Source: a bacterium (GTDB taxonomy: Bacteria; Cyanobacteriota; Vampirovibrionia; Gastranaerophilales; JAILCC01). From it: a DNA stretch of 48,249 nt. The stretch lies in contig JAILCC010000004.1 in the NCBI GenBank assembly GCA_024680555.1, positions 1 to 48,249 of the forward strand, read 5' to 3'. The position numbers and the translations under genes are program-made. Positions 9,966 to 18,286 of this stretch are shown here, piece by piece; position 1 is the first letter of the stretch; each line of letters starts with the position of its first letter. The notes under the pieces were generated by a model. The model saw nothing but the letters and a program-made list of their open reading frames with translations. It did not search any database and was not told the origin of the DNA.

Positions 9966-9995
9966 ATTCTAGCATTTCATGCCAAATTTTTTCAA
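9966..9995 (-). promoter_or_regulatory. Promoter of the flavodoxin run
   Basis: On the minus strand TTGAAA (9995-9990) is followed after 18 bases by TAGAAT (9971-9966), preceded by TGC as an extended -10. It lies about 30 bases upstream of the flavodoxin ATG, which has a GGAG site. Confidence 0.6.
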
Positions 9996-10032
9996 GTTAT
10001 GCGCATCTCTAAAGCAGGCTGAAATTGTGTCA

Positions 10033-10530
10033 CTATACTTCATTTACAAAATTACATACGATTTGATTAATAACTTTGTAAGCATCTTCCATTCTAATTT
10101 TTTGGGTAACATTTTCCAAAATATTGTTATTGTTTAGTATGGTACAATCTTTAACCATCTTTTTTATGGTATCTGCAGCAATATGGGCATTTAAAAATTT
10201 ATTTTTTCCCTCAAATGTAAAAGGTAACGTCACTATAAATCTATAGTCAGCATTATTAGCGCTTAATACCTCAAGAACATCCAACATTTTGTCTATCCAA
10301 AATTGCTCGCCACATGGAGCAATAACCGTAATTTTTGAAGCATTTTCTATTGCAGGAACTATTGAATTTTGCCCTGTATATAATAACGTGTTTCCGTTTG
10401 AAGATTTTATTTTTTCAACATCATTATCCACACAGAGAATATTTCCTTTCGTAACTCTTTCTTGGATATAATTAGCAATATCACCTCTGTTATTACCCAG
10501 TATCAATACTAAATTCTCTTTTTTATTCAT
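10033..10530 (-). CDS. Short FtsZ-like protein lacking the GTP-binding signature
   Basis: This 165-residue cytoplasmic protein resembles the N-terminal domain of FtsZ. The clearest match is TLPFTFEGKNKFLNA (about 101-115), which aligns with the FtsZ stretch TKPFSFEGKKR. It continues through ADTIKKMVKDCTILNNNNIL (FtsZ: the VDxxIVIPNDxLL region) and MEDAYKVINQIV (FtsZ: LLDAFxxADxVL). The N-terminus LVLILGNNRGDIANYI and GNILCVDND fit the first strands. Where FtsZ has the GGGTGTG loop, this protein reads APCGEQFWID, and the C-terminal activation domain is absent. It therefore probably neither binds GTP normally nor polymerises; it may bind FtsZ or act in another complex. A strong AAGGAGG site 9 bases upstream supports the start. 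It is divergent from the WYL regulator. Homology is judged by eye. Confidence 0.62.
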   Translation of the reverse strand: MNKKENLVLILGNNRGDIANYIQERVTKGNILCVDNDVEKIKSSNGNTLLYTGQNSIVPAIENASKITVIAPCGEQFWIDKMLDVLEVLSANNADYRFIVTLPFTFEGKNKFLNAHIAADTIKKMVKDCTILNNNNILENVTQKIRMEDAYKVINQIVCNFVNEV

Positions 10531-10580
10531 GGCTTTTACCTCCTTATATTCTAAATAATAATCGCCGGATACGTCATAAT

Positions 10581-10637
10581 AGGTCGTATTTAGATTTGCT
10601 ATTTTTTAACAATTTTGATATCATTTTTGTACGACCT
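10581..10637. promoter_or_regulatory. Inverted operator half-sites between ftsZ-like and WYL genes
   Basis: AGGTCGTA (10581-10588) and TACGACCT (10630-10637) form a perfect 8-bp inverted repeat with 41 bases between. They lie in the 139-bp gap between the divergent FtsZ-like and WYL genes. Related half-sites recur upstream of the AAA+ gene (11852-11895). The combined half-site is roughly AACAGGWCGTA. The WYL protein is the likely binder (inference). Confidence 0.55.
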
Positions 10638-10675
10638 GATTTGACAGGCTCACAAATTATACTAGGAGTATGAAA

Positions 10676-11650
10676 ATGTCAGAAGAACAAGCTAGATATC
10701 CAAAACTCGGGAAAATATTAAACTTGATTATTAAAATGCAATCAAGATCTTCTGGAATTACGCTTAATGATATTCAGGAAGAATTGGAAGTTTCCAGACG
10801 TTCGGCAGAACGATTGAGAGATGTACTGATATGGGAAATTCCGCAGATTGTCGAACTCAATTCATCAGGCAGAGAAAAGCATTGGGGTTTCTCCCGCTCG
10901 AGCCACATGAGAGAAATTATCTCATTTACAAAAGATGAAATTGCTGAGTTAGAAACTATTAAGGACAGTTTAGAATTTGACAACAAGAAAGAGGTACTCA
11001 ATTCTGTTATAACAAAACTCAAAGCGCTTTCCAAAAAAGATTCCATACAGATTGAAGATGCTGTTGAAATACTGTTAAAGACCGAAGGGAATGCCATATC
11101 CCAAAAACCGAGTTACAAAATCAATGCTGAAATTTTGGATTTAATTCGTCAGGCAATAAAAGAAAACAGAAGACTCAAAACAAAATACGATAATAAAGAG
11201 AAAATTTTATCGCCCTATGGAATTATTTACGGAACAAGCGCATATTTAATAGGAGTAGAAGGCAGCTACAAAGAGCCTTATGTGTATAAGCTGCACAAAA
11301 TCAGCAGCGCCGAATTGACGGAAGAAACTTATGACAAAGGCGATTTCGATATAAGAGAATATGCAAATCGTTCGTTTGGAGTTTATCAAAATGAAATCAT
11401 AAAGGTTGAGCTTTTATTTTCAAAAAATGTTGCAGAAGATGTTTTGAACTACAATTTCCATCCATCACAAAAAGTTAAACAAAACGAGGACGGCACGATA
11501 ACGGTAAAATTTAAAGCTTCAGGTGAACTTGAAATAATGTGGCATATTTTCCGTTGGGGAGATAACGTGAAAATTATTTCTCCAAAAAGCTTGAGAAAAG
11601 AGTATATCGAGTATTTGAAAAAAGTACTGGAAACCCAAGAGGGCAAATAA
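10676..11650 (+). CDS. WYL-domain transcriptional regulator
   Basis: This 324-residue DNA-binding regulator starts best at the ATG at 10676, because AGGAG (10664-10668) sits 7 bases before it and only 1 base before the in-frame ATG at 10670. The N-terminal winged helix-turn-helix spans about 8-65 (GITLNDIQEELEVSRRSAER). The WYL domain follows at about 150-225, with a LSPYGIIYGTSAYLIGVEG segment in place of the textbook W-Y-L residues, and a C-terminal WCX-like extension to the end. Such proteins often bind nucleotides or nucleic-acid ligands, and several (BrxR, CapW) regulate anti-phage loci. It is divergent from the FtsZ-like gene and upstream of the AAA+/helicase pair; similar inverted half-sites occur in both promoter regions. 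A terminator at 11702-11725 separates it from the AAA+ gene. Confidence 0.9.
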   Translation: MSEEQARYPKLGKILNLIIKMQSRSSGITLNDIQEELEVSRRSAERLRDVLIWEIPQIVELNSSGREKHWGFSRSSHMREIISFTKDEIAELETIKDSLEFDNKKEVLNSVITKLKALSKKDSIQIEDAVEILLKTEGNAISQKPSYKINAEILDLIRQAIKENRRLKTKYDNKEKILSPYGIIYGTSAYLIGVEGSYKEPYVYKLHKISSAELTEETYDKGDFDIREYANRSFGVYQNEIIKVELLFSKNVAEDVLNYNFHPSQKVKQNEDGTITVKFKASGELEIMWHIFRWGDNVKIISPKSLRKEYIEYLKKVLETQEGK

Positions 11651-11701
11651 AGCACATCTTATTTTTCAAATGTGCAAATAATAAAAGCAATCACAAAAAA
11701 T

Positions 11702-11725
11702 CAACCGCTGCAGGTTGGTTTTTTT
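11702..11725 (+). terminator. Terminator after the WYL gene
   Basis: CAACC (11702-11706) and GGTTG (11713-11717) form a short hairpin with a 6-base loop, followed by a run of Ts from 11719. It ends the WYL transcript 50-75 bases after its stop. A second imperfect dyad around CTACTGCAGTGGG lies just downstream (about 11744-11757). Confidence 0.6.
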
Positions 11726-11851
11726 ATAAAAAAATCCCCCTGCCTACTGCAGTGGGTATTTAGTGATGTTTTCTGAGATTGAGATTTTTAGATTAAGTAT
11801 TTAGCATGTTATTCTTTCTTTTTATATTTTAATTGTTTCATGCCGCCACGC

Positions 11852-11895
11852 CAAAACAGGACGTATTAAAAAAATATTTTTAGCGTCCTGTTTTG
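11852..11895. promoter_or_regulatory. 12-bp inverted repeat upstream of the AAA+ gene
   Basis: CAAAACAGGACG (11852-11863) and CGTCCTGTTTTG (11884-11895) are perfect inverted arms around a 20-base AT-rich spacer, 57 bases before the AAA+ start. There is no T-run, so a terminator is unlikely. The arms share AGGWCG with the half-sites at 10581-10637; the left arm (AACAGGACGTATT) matches 10578-10590 (AATAGGTCGTATT) at 11 of 13 bases. A TTGGCA at about 11902-11907 could be a -35 element, but no convincing -10 follows. Confidence 0.6.
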
Positions 11896-11951
11896 ACGCA
11901 GTTTGGCATTATTATTAGAGTGGAATTAGACATGGATAAGGAATAAAAATT

Positions 11952-13946
11952 ATGAACAATTATGAAAAAAGAATGTTTTTGATGTACATTGACAAGCTAC
12001 TTTGTGATATAGATTACGACAATTTTGCTTATAATGATATATTTGAAGAGTTCATTAAGGAATTTAAAGTCAACAGTAAACTTTTTAATATTGATAAGAA
12101 ATATAATTGCTTGTTGGTTAAAACAAAACAGCAACGTCTAGAATTTTCAAAAACATTTAGGACCGTCCTGCATGATTTAAGAAACAAAACAGCACATAAA
12201 ACTTCCATGCTTGAGAAACAATTTTTGATAATAAAAGATATTTTCTCCTTGAGCGATGACGAATTTGAAATCATGCGGCTTTTAACATTTAACACGCTAT
12301 ATCAAAATTTCAGCGACTTTTTTGATTGTTTAAAGAACACTCCCTTGTATTCATATACAACAAACTGCCTGCATTTACGCCACGAAAAAAAGGAACGTAT
12401 TAAGGAAAGCTTGTATTTTAAAAACATCACAATGTCCGACATCGGCGATAGGATTGAGCTCAATCCCAATTTGTTAAAAATTTTTGATTGTCCCAAATAC
12501 AATACCAAAATCAAAATTATAAATATTCTTTTGGGACGTGACGAAAAAGCAAATTTATCACTTGAAGATTATAAGTATATGAAAGATGAAACGCAAAAAG
12601 TCATAAAAATTCTGTCCAGTGCAATTAATCAAAAGAAAAAAGGTATAAATATCCTGCTTTACGGCGGAGTCGGCACAGGGAAAACAGAATTTGCCAAACT
12701 TATTGCGAATAGCGCAAAGATACCATTGTATTCCGTTATAACCGGAAACAAAGATTTTTCAGAACCAGCCAGAACAGAACGACTTATTGATTTATACTCC
12801 AAACAACAGATGTTATCAAAAATCGGAAACTCCTGTATCCTTTTTGATGAGGGAGAAGACGTTATGAACAGAGGTTTTTCATCTTCTGGGAAAGCATCTA
12901 AAGGATATCTGAACAATATTCTTGAAAATTCACCGGTACCTGTCATTTGGACAACAAATGATATTTATCACGTCGATCCCGCATTTTTACGCAGAATGAC
13001 ATATTGTATTGAGTTTGAAAAATTATCGGAAGAAACCAGACTCGAAATTTGGAAAAAAGCCTTGAAAAAGAACAAGTTAAAAGTCAGCCGTGAAAAAGTT
13101 GAAGAATTGAATAAAAATTACGATATTCCCCCATCAATAATAACCAATGCCATTCAAGCAACAAAAATGATTGGCGGCGATGAAAGCGACTTCGAAGGCT
13201 TCATAGAAAATGTTGCAAAGGTTGTAACAAAAAAGAAAAACATCAAAAACAAGAAAGAATTTGAAATGAATGAATACGACGAAAATCTTGTGAACTCCGA
13301 TTATGACATAAAAAACCTTACCGAAAAAATAAAAAACAGCGGCAAACTGAATTTTTCATTATGCCTTTACGGAGAACCCGGCACCGGAAAATCGCTATAC
13401 GCAAGATATTTAGCCAAATCATTGGGAATAGAAGTCGTATTCAAACGAGCATCAGACCTTATGAGCAAATGGGTGGGAGAAACCGAACAAAACATAGCCG
13501 CAGCTTTTGAGGAAGCAAAATCAAAAAAAGCAATGCTTATTTTTGATGAAGCTGATTCTTTCTTGCAAAGCAGAAGTACCGCCCATCAAAGCTGGGAAGT
13601 ATCTCAAGTAAATGAAATGCTGACATGGATGGAATCGCAGGAATACCCTTTTGTTTGCACAACTAACCTTCTTGACTGTTTGGATGAAGCAAGCCTCAGA
13701 CGCTTTACCTTTAAAATCAAATTTGATTTCTTAAACACAAAACAGGTCAATCACGCAATTGAGTATTTTTTCAACATCTCAAACGCAAACGTAAACATAA
13801 AAGGTTTGACGGCAGGCGACTTTGCTACGGTAAAAAAGAAAATCGACTTTTTGGGAATCACCGACCTTGGCGAAATAACAAAAATGTTATCGGAGGAGGT
13901 CAAAGTTAAAAAATCTAAAGAATTACAAAATACCGTAGGCTTCTAG
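11952..13946 (+). CDS. Tandem AAA+ ATPase (two AAA modules)
   Basis: This 664-residue protein has two complete AAA+ modules, like Cdc48/ClpB-type double-ring ATPases. Residues 1-230 are an alpha-helical N-terminal region of unknown role. Module 1 has Walker A GGVGTGKT (238-245), Walker B CILFDEGEDV (295-304), sensor-1 N336 and arginine fingers R347/R348. Module 2 has Walker A GEPGTGKS (474-481), a pore-loop-like SKWVGETEQN (about 505-514), Walker B MLIFDEAD (528-535), sensor-1 N572 and R583/R584. Both modules look catalytically intact. It belongs to the broad SpoVK/Ycf46/Vps4 group and probably remodels a protein or nucleic-acid complex. AAGGA 9 bases upstream supports the start. The helicase-nuclease gene follows after 38 bases, so the two are probably one operon. 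It ends with TAG. Confidence 0.9.
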   Translation: MNNYEKRMFLMYIDKLLCDIDYDNFAYNDIFEEFIKEFKVNSKLFNIDKKYNCLLVKTKQQRLEFSKTFRTVLHDLRNKTAHKTSMLEKQFLIIKDIFSLSDDEFEIMRLLTFNTLYQNFSDFFDCLKNTPLYSYTTNCLHLRHEKKERIKESLYFKNITMSDIGDRIELNPNLLKIFDCPKYNTKIKIINILLGRDEKANLSLEDYKYMKDETQKVIKILSSAINQKKKGINILLYGGVGTGKTEFAKLIANSAKIPLYSVITGNKDFSEPARTERLIDLYSKQQMLSKIGNSCILFDEGEDVMNRGFSSSGKASKGYLNNILENSPVPVIWTTNDIYHVDPAFLRRMTYCIEFEKLSEETRLEIWKKALKKNKLKVSREKVEELNKNYDIPPSIITNAIQATKMIGGDESDFEGFIENVAKVVTKKKNIKNKKEFEMNEYDENLVNSDYDIKNLTEKIKNSGKLNFSLCLYGEPGTGKSLYARYLAKSLGIEVVFKRASDLMSKWVGETEQNIAAAFEEAKSKKAMLIFDEADSFLQSRSTAHQSWEVSQVNEMLTWMESQEYPFVCTTNLLDCLDEASLRRFTFKIKFDFLNTKQVNHAIEYFFNISNANVNIKGLTAGDFATVKKKIDFLGITDLGEITKMLSEEVKVKKSKELQNTVGF

Positions 13947-13984
13947 TTTGTGGTATAGTTATAAGAAATTGCAAGGAGAAGTAT

Positions 13985-16900
13985 ATGGAACTGGCAGTTG
14001 AAAGAAAAGTAACACCCAATGCAAAACAAATGGATTGCATAAACAATTTTCACGGAAAGTATTTGGTTTTAGCTGGACCGGGAACAGGTAAAACATTTAC
14101 GGTCATTGAACGTATAAAGAATATGATTTCAAAAGGTGTGGAACCGGAAAAAATTCTTTGCCTTACTTTTTCTAACACTGCCGCCCGTGAAATGAAAACC
14201 AAAATCGGGGAAAATTTCAACGTTAATGTTTTTACTTACCACGAATTTTGTCTCAGCATTATGGAAGAATTTCCCGACCAATTTAATATTTTGAACCTCA
14301 AAATTATAACCGATTCACACAAAAGAACACTCATAAAAGAATGTATCGACAAAATAAAACCGGTTGCATACAATAACGAAAAAAACAATCCCTATCAATA
14401 TTCCAAAGATATTTTGGAGGGAATTGAGGAAATAAAGAAAAACAGAATAAAAAGCGAAAGTGAATTTAATAAAAATTTAGCAGAAAATCCTTTATGGGAA
14501 AAACGTCTTGCTTTTTTGGGAACCGAAAAGCAGACAGTAAAAGTAAAAGATGAACTGAAAAGTTTATCCAAAAAAGTAGCACAAATGCATGAGCTATGGG
14601 AATTTTATGAACTATACCGCCAAAAAATGGCAGATTATAACTACATCGACTTCAGCGACATGATTAACATGGTCTTAGAAAAAATGGAGGATAAAGAGTC
14701 CTCTTTATTAGAAGATATTGCCTACAAGTACGATTACATCATTGTTGATGAATATCAAGACACGAACAAACCGCAAAACGATATCGTGTTCAATCTCTCC
14801 AAATATTGCAAAGATATCCTCGTCGTCGGAGATGATGACCAAATTATTTATACTTTTCAAGGGGCAAGCCTCGACACAATAGAAAATTATCTGAACAATT
14901 TTCCGGATGCCAGAGTTATTTGCCTTACGGAAAATAACCGTTCAACGCAAACCATCCTTGATGTTTCGCAAGAACTCGCAAAATTACAGAATGATTTTTG
15001 TAAATTTATGGCAAGCAGACCGAATAAATCCAAAAGTGAAATTCAAAAATGGGAAAGCAATAAAATCAATTTGCGCATTTGCTCTATGCCGAAATTTGAA
15101 GAAGTGCATAAAATCACAAAAGATTTGATTTCTCCCAAAACCTCTCCTGTTTTCGGCAAAGAAAAACCTGTTGAATTTTACAGTTTTCCAAACAAACAGG
15201 AAGAACGTGATTACATTGTCGGAACAATAAAAAACCTTGTTAACTCTGAAGATTGTCCCGAAAAGCTTTCCGAAATCGCAATTCTCACCAGAACAAATGC
15301 CGAATTGAGAGATTATGAAATTTATTTGAAAGCAAACGGTATTCCTATAGAAATTACAGGAGGAAAAAACATTTTTGATATAAGCTCAGTAAATGTTCTG
15401 CTTACATATATGCAATTTTTGACAAACCCCGAAATGTATTCTGACAAATTGTTGGGCTATCTGTTTTTACAGCCGTTCCATATTGATGCAAGAGATTACA
15501 AAACTATTTGTGATTTCAAATCTCATCACAAAACATTGACCGACAACATAAATAACCTTTTAACAAAAGGCTGGAATGAAAAAGAATTAAAAGAAAAGCT
15601 CCAAAATATCCTAAAATACAACTCCAATACTATTATGACGGATATTGAAAACATTATGGGCAGCAAAAAATTTACAATATACGGAGAAGAAAAGCTCAAA
15701 AACTTTATTAAAACTTATAACTATTTGAGGAACTACATTACCAACGAAAATTTCGCCAATTCCATTCTTGAGATAGGGGAAAAGACCGGAATATTTCAAT
15801 ATTATTTCAACAACGAACTCAACCGCTTAGAAAATATCAAAGGGATAAAGAAACTTCTTGATGAAGCGGATGCATACTTCTCCGTCCATACAACGAAAGA
15901 AAATTCTTTTGCACATTTTGTTGATTATTTAACAAAAATGCAGGAAGGTGGAATTGAGATAAATTTAGATAAAGAGGACATCCCCCTCAATGCCGTACAG
16001 TTATCAACTTATCACTCCTCTAAAGGACGTGAATTTGAATACGTATTTATGCCAACGTTGGTAAGTTCAAAATGGGAAAGCTCATCTTCAAGCTACAAAG
16101 TAAAAATTCCACTTCCAGCCAAAGATGCGACTTATGAAGAACTTGTGGAAAAACAAGATCAGGCAAAATTTTTAGACAACATAAAGCTTCTCTATGTAGG
16201 TATGACAAGAGCAAAGCACTCCCTCTTTCTGTCCGCCACAGAAAACGACACAAAGGACGGCAAAATAAGCTGGTTCATAAAACAAATTCAAGAAAAATTA
16301 CAAGACAAAGAAAACCTTTTAGCATATCCAGAAAAAACGGAAATATTCGGACTTGCGGAAATTAAATCAGACTATGATTACAAAGCAGAATTTGAAGATT
16401 TTATAAAAAGCAGGCTGCAAAAATCTTATTCCGCAAGCTCGTTAAATACATACAGAAAATGTCCCAGAGAATACTTTTACAATTACATTTTGGACTTAAA
16501 AGCTTCTTCCGGCAATACAGACAATCTTAATTACGGACTCGCCGTGCATAAAGCTTTTCAATTTGTTCTAAATTATGCTATGGACAACAAAAAGTATCCT
16601 ACTGCAGATGAAGCGTATGCTGTTTTTGCAAAAGCAATAGACGATTTGCCATGTTCCGCTCCTGATATGATGAAAAAAAGCGCAAAAGACAATATTTTCT
16701 CAGCCAATAAATACTACGACAAATTTATCGGCATTCATTCCATCGAAAATCTGAATACCAGAGCAGAATATAGTCTTAATTACACTACCGAAGACGGAAT
16801 TACATTCAACGGCAGCATAGATAGGGTTGATGAAAATCCTGACGGAACCTACACAATCTATGACTACAAAACAGGAACAGACAACAGCGGAATAACAAAA

Positions 16901-17185
16901 GCCGGAAGTCATTCAAACTACTATTATCAAATATGCCTCTACAAATACTTGTTCAAGAAACAACACAATATCAGTACGGATGTTTCGACCTGTTTTATCT
17001 ATCCGCTTTTAGAAGAAAATTATCATACAAGAAAAGATTTCTCGGATGATGAATGCGAAAATATTGCACACGAATACATAGAACTCGTTCACAGAATCCA
17101 TAATCTGGACTTTGACCGTCCGGAAAAATGCCCTAACGAAAAATTCTGCAGTTACAAAAGCATCTGCAAAATGAATGTATTATAA
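13985..17185 (+). CDS. UvrD/PcrA-like helicase fused to Fe-S PD-(D/E)XK nuclease
   Basis: This 1,066-residue superfamily 1 helicase carries a C-terminal RecB/Cas4-type nuclease. Helicase motifs are Q15, Walker A AGPGTGKT (30-37), Walker B IIVDEYQD (252-259), motif III VVGDDDQIIYTFQGA (280-294), a motif V region STYHSSKGREFEYVF (674-688) and motif VI LLYVGMTRAK (735-744). The nuclease (about 815-1066) has H855, D946 in GSIDRVD, D960 and K962 in YDYKTG, and Q982. Four cysteines (C826, C1049, C1055, C1061) match the AddB/Cas4 iron-sulphur cluster pattern. All catalytic positions look intact. It should unwind and cut DNA, in end processing or in defence. An AAGGAG site 6 bases upstream fixes the start. 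It is probably co-transcribed with the AAA+ gene. AddA/AdnB-like roles in general repair are the main alternative. Confidence 0.93.
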   Translation: MELAVERKVTPNAKQMDCINNFHGKYLVLAGPGTGKTFTVIERIKNMISKGVEPEKILCLTFSNTAAREMKTKIGENFNVNVFTYHEFCLSIMEEFPDQFNILNLKIITDSHKRTLIKECIDKIKPVAYNNEKNNPYQYSKDILEGIEEIKKNRIKSESEFNKNLAENPLWEKRLAFLGTEKQTVKVKDELKSLSKKVAQMHELWEFYELYRQKMADYNYIDFSDMINMVLEKMEDKESSLLEDIAYKYDYIIVDEYQDTNKPQNDIVFNLSKYCKDILVVGDDDQIIYTFQGASLDTIENYLNNFPDARVICLTENNRSTQTILDVSQELAKLQNDFCKFMASRPNKSKSEIQKWESNKINLRICSMPKFEEVHKITKDLISPKTSPVFGKEKPVEFYSFPNKQEERDYIVGTIKNLVNSEDCPEKLSEIAILTRTNAELRDYEIYLKANGIPIEITGGKNIFDISSVNVLLTYMQFLTNPEMYSDKLLGYLFLQPFHIDARDYKTICDFKSHHKTLTDNINNLLTKGWNEKELKEKLQNILKYNSNTIMTDIENIMGSKKFTIYGEEKLKNFIKTYNYLRNYITNENFANSILEIGEKTGIFQYYFNNELNRLENIKGIKKLLDEADAYFSVHTTKENSFAHFVDYLTKMQEGGIEINLDKEDIPLNAVQLSTYHSSKGREFEYVFMPTLVSSKWESSSSSYKVKIPLPAKDATYEELVEKQDQAKFLDNIKLLYVGMTRAKHSLFLSATENDTKDGKISWFIKQIQEKLQDKENLLAYPEKTEIFGLAEIKSDYDYKAEFEDFIKSRLQKSYSASSLNTYRKCPREYFYNYILDLKASSGNTDNLNYGLAVHKAFQFVLNYAMDNKKYPTADEAYAVFAKAIDDLPCSAPDMMKKSAKDNIFSANKYYDKFIGIHSIENLNTRAEYSLNYTTEDGITFNGSIDRVDENPDGTYTIYDYKTGTDNSGITKAGSHSNYYYQICLYKYLFKKQHNISTDVSTCFIYPLLEENYHTRKDFSDDECENIAHEYIELVHRIHNLDFDRPEKCPNEKFCSYKSICKMNVL

Positions 17186-17315
17186 CGATAAAAAACAGGC
17201 TCTTATTTGTTTAACAAATTGAATAATTTTTTGTAACCAATTTACAGGTTTAATTGCCGGCTTTGAGTAATGGATTCAAATCTCACTTTACCTATATGAT
17301 TTTTCGCATAAAAAA

Positions 17316-17388
17316 TGGACTTGGTGGGATTCGAACCCACGACCAATTGATTAAGAGTCAACTGCGCTACCAGCTGCGCCACAAGTCC
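17316..17388 (-). tRNA. tRNA-Lys (anticodon CTT)
   Basis: The 73-nt cloverleaf has a 7-bp acceptor stem GGACTTG/CAAGTCC with discriminator A, a D arm GCGC-AGCTGGTA-GCGC, an anticodon loop CTCTTAA giving anticodon CTT, and a T arm GTGGG-TTCGAAT-CCCAC. CCA is not encoded. The 3' end faces the helicase-nuclease gene about 130 bases away. Confidence 0.95.
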
Positions 17389-17451
17389 ATAAGTACATAT
17401 TTTATTTAGTTTTCATTTTTGTTTATAATTTTATATTAACACTTTATCGAT

Positions 17452-17515
17452 AACTGCGCTACCGACCTCTCACGAACGATACTCAATCGTTCGTTCGGCA
17501 GAGTGCCACAAGTCC
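17452..17515 (-). pseudogene. Broken duplicate of the 5' half of tRNA-Lys
   Basis: Two pieces of the neighbouring tRNA recur here: the 20 bases ccacaagtccataagtacat (17379-17398, again at 17506-17525) and aactgcgctacc (17360-17371, again at 17452-17463). In the copy they are separated by 42 bases instead of 7. The extra segment contains a perfect hairpin CGAACGAT-ACTCA-ATCGTTCG (17473-17493). The anticodon-to-3' half is missing, so it cannot make a tRNA. It looks like a partial duplication whose D loop has been split by a small palindromic insert. Confidence 0.7.
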
Positions 17516-17598
17516 ATAAGTACATAAGTCCATAGTGTTAGCTATTAAACTTTCACCTAACTAAATTCTATCATCAACATAGAATTTTTGCTAACTTT

Positions 17599-18219
17599 TT
17601 ATTTCAAAAGTGACAAAATACTCATATAATGGAGTATTACACCGCCAAGGACAAACAAATGCCAGATAGAGTGACTGAATTTAAACTTTGCAAGGTAAAA
17701 AATTGCACCTATCGAGTATAAAATACCGCCGCCCAACAAGCACCAAACCGCCATGTGGCTTCCGTTGTGCCAAATATACCACACTAGCGCCATTGACATC
17801 CAGCCCATGAGCATATATATTCCGGTCGAAATGTGCTTGCTCTTTAAACTTATACAAGAATAAACTATACCCAAAATTGCGAGGTACCATATCCCAATCA
17901 TGATAATCAGCGACATGGGAAACGGCACCGTCAACATCAACATCGGTGTATATGTTCCTGCAATAAGAAGATAAATTGCCGAGTGGTCAATTTTTTGGAA
18001 AACTCTTTTTGCCTTTGCATTAGTAATGGCATGATAGCAAGCAGAGCATTGAAAAAGTATAAACATTGTCGAACCGTATATGGCAGAAGTTGCCGCCGCC
18101 ATTGCATTATTGGAATTTACGGCAAGCATGACAATCGCATATATGGAAAATAAAACGCCCAGAGTGTGCGAAATACTGTTTGCTATTTCTTCTCCGATTG
18201 TATACTGTTTTTCAGGCAT
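17599..18219 (-). CDS. Hemolysin III / YqfA-like membrane protein
   Basis: This is a seven-helix membrane protein of about 206 residues in the hemolysin III (YqfA, adiponectin-receptor-like) family. I start it at the ATG at 18219, which has AAGGAG 7 bases upstream; the in-frame region up to 18345 reads as low-quality sequence and overlaps the next gene. Family landmarks are GEEIANSISHTLG near the N-terminus, MFILFQCSACYHAI, KIDHSAIYLLIAGTYTP and the C-terminal HSIWHLFVLGGVILHY. These give the conserved Ser/His/Asp/His metal-site residues of the family. The molecular function is not settled; members are linked to membrane homeostasis. It is transcribed alone or after the DegT-like gene, with a 67-base gap. 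Confidence 0.88.
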   Translation of the reverse strand: MPEKQYTIGEEIANSISHTLGVLFSIYAIVMLAVNSNNAMAAATSAIYGSTMFILFQCSACYHAITNAKAKRVFQKIDHSAIYLLIAGTYTPMLMLTVPFPMSLIIMIGIWYLAILGIVYSCISLKSKHISTGIYMLMGWMSMALVWYIWHNGSHMAVWCLLGGGILYSIGAIFYLAKFKFSHSIWHLFVLGGVILHYMSILSLLK

Positions 18220-18286
18220 AAATTTCTCCTTGTCTGTAAAAATTATATCCCAAACAAAACGATATCCGGCTCTAAATAATATTTTT

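Noticed and set aside
10033..17185. Direct assignment to BREX, Gabija, CBASS or another named defence system
   Set aside because: The defining partners (BrxC/PglZ, GajA, a cyclase, and so on) are absent; only the general domain types are shared.
17316..17536. A true attachment site pair of an integrative element
   Set aside because: The duplicated part is the 5' half of the tRNA, no integrase is seen, and no matching site lies on the other side of the block.
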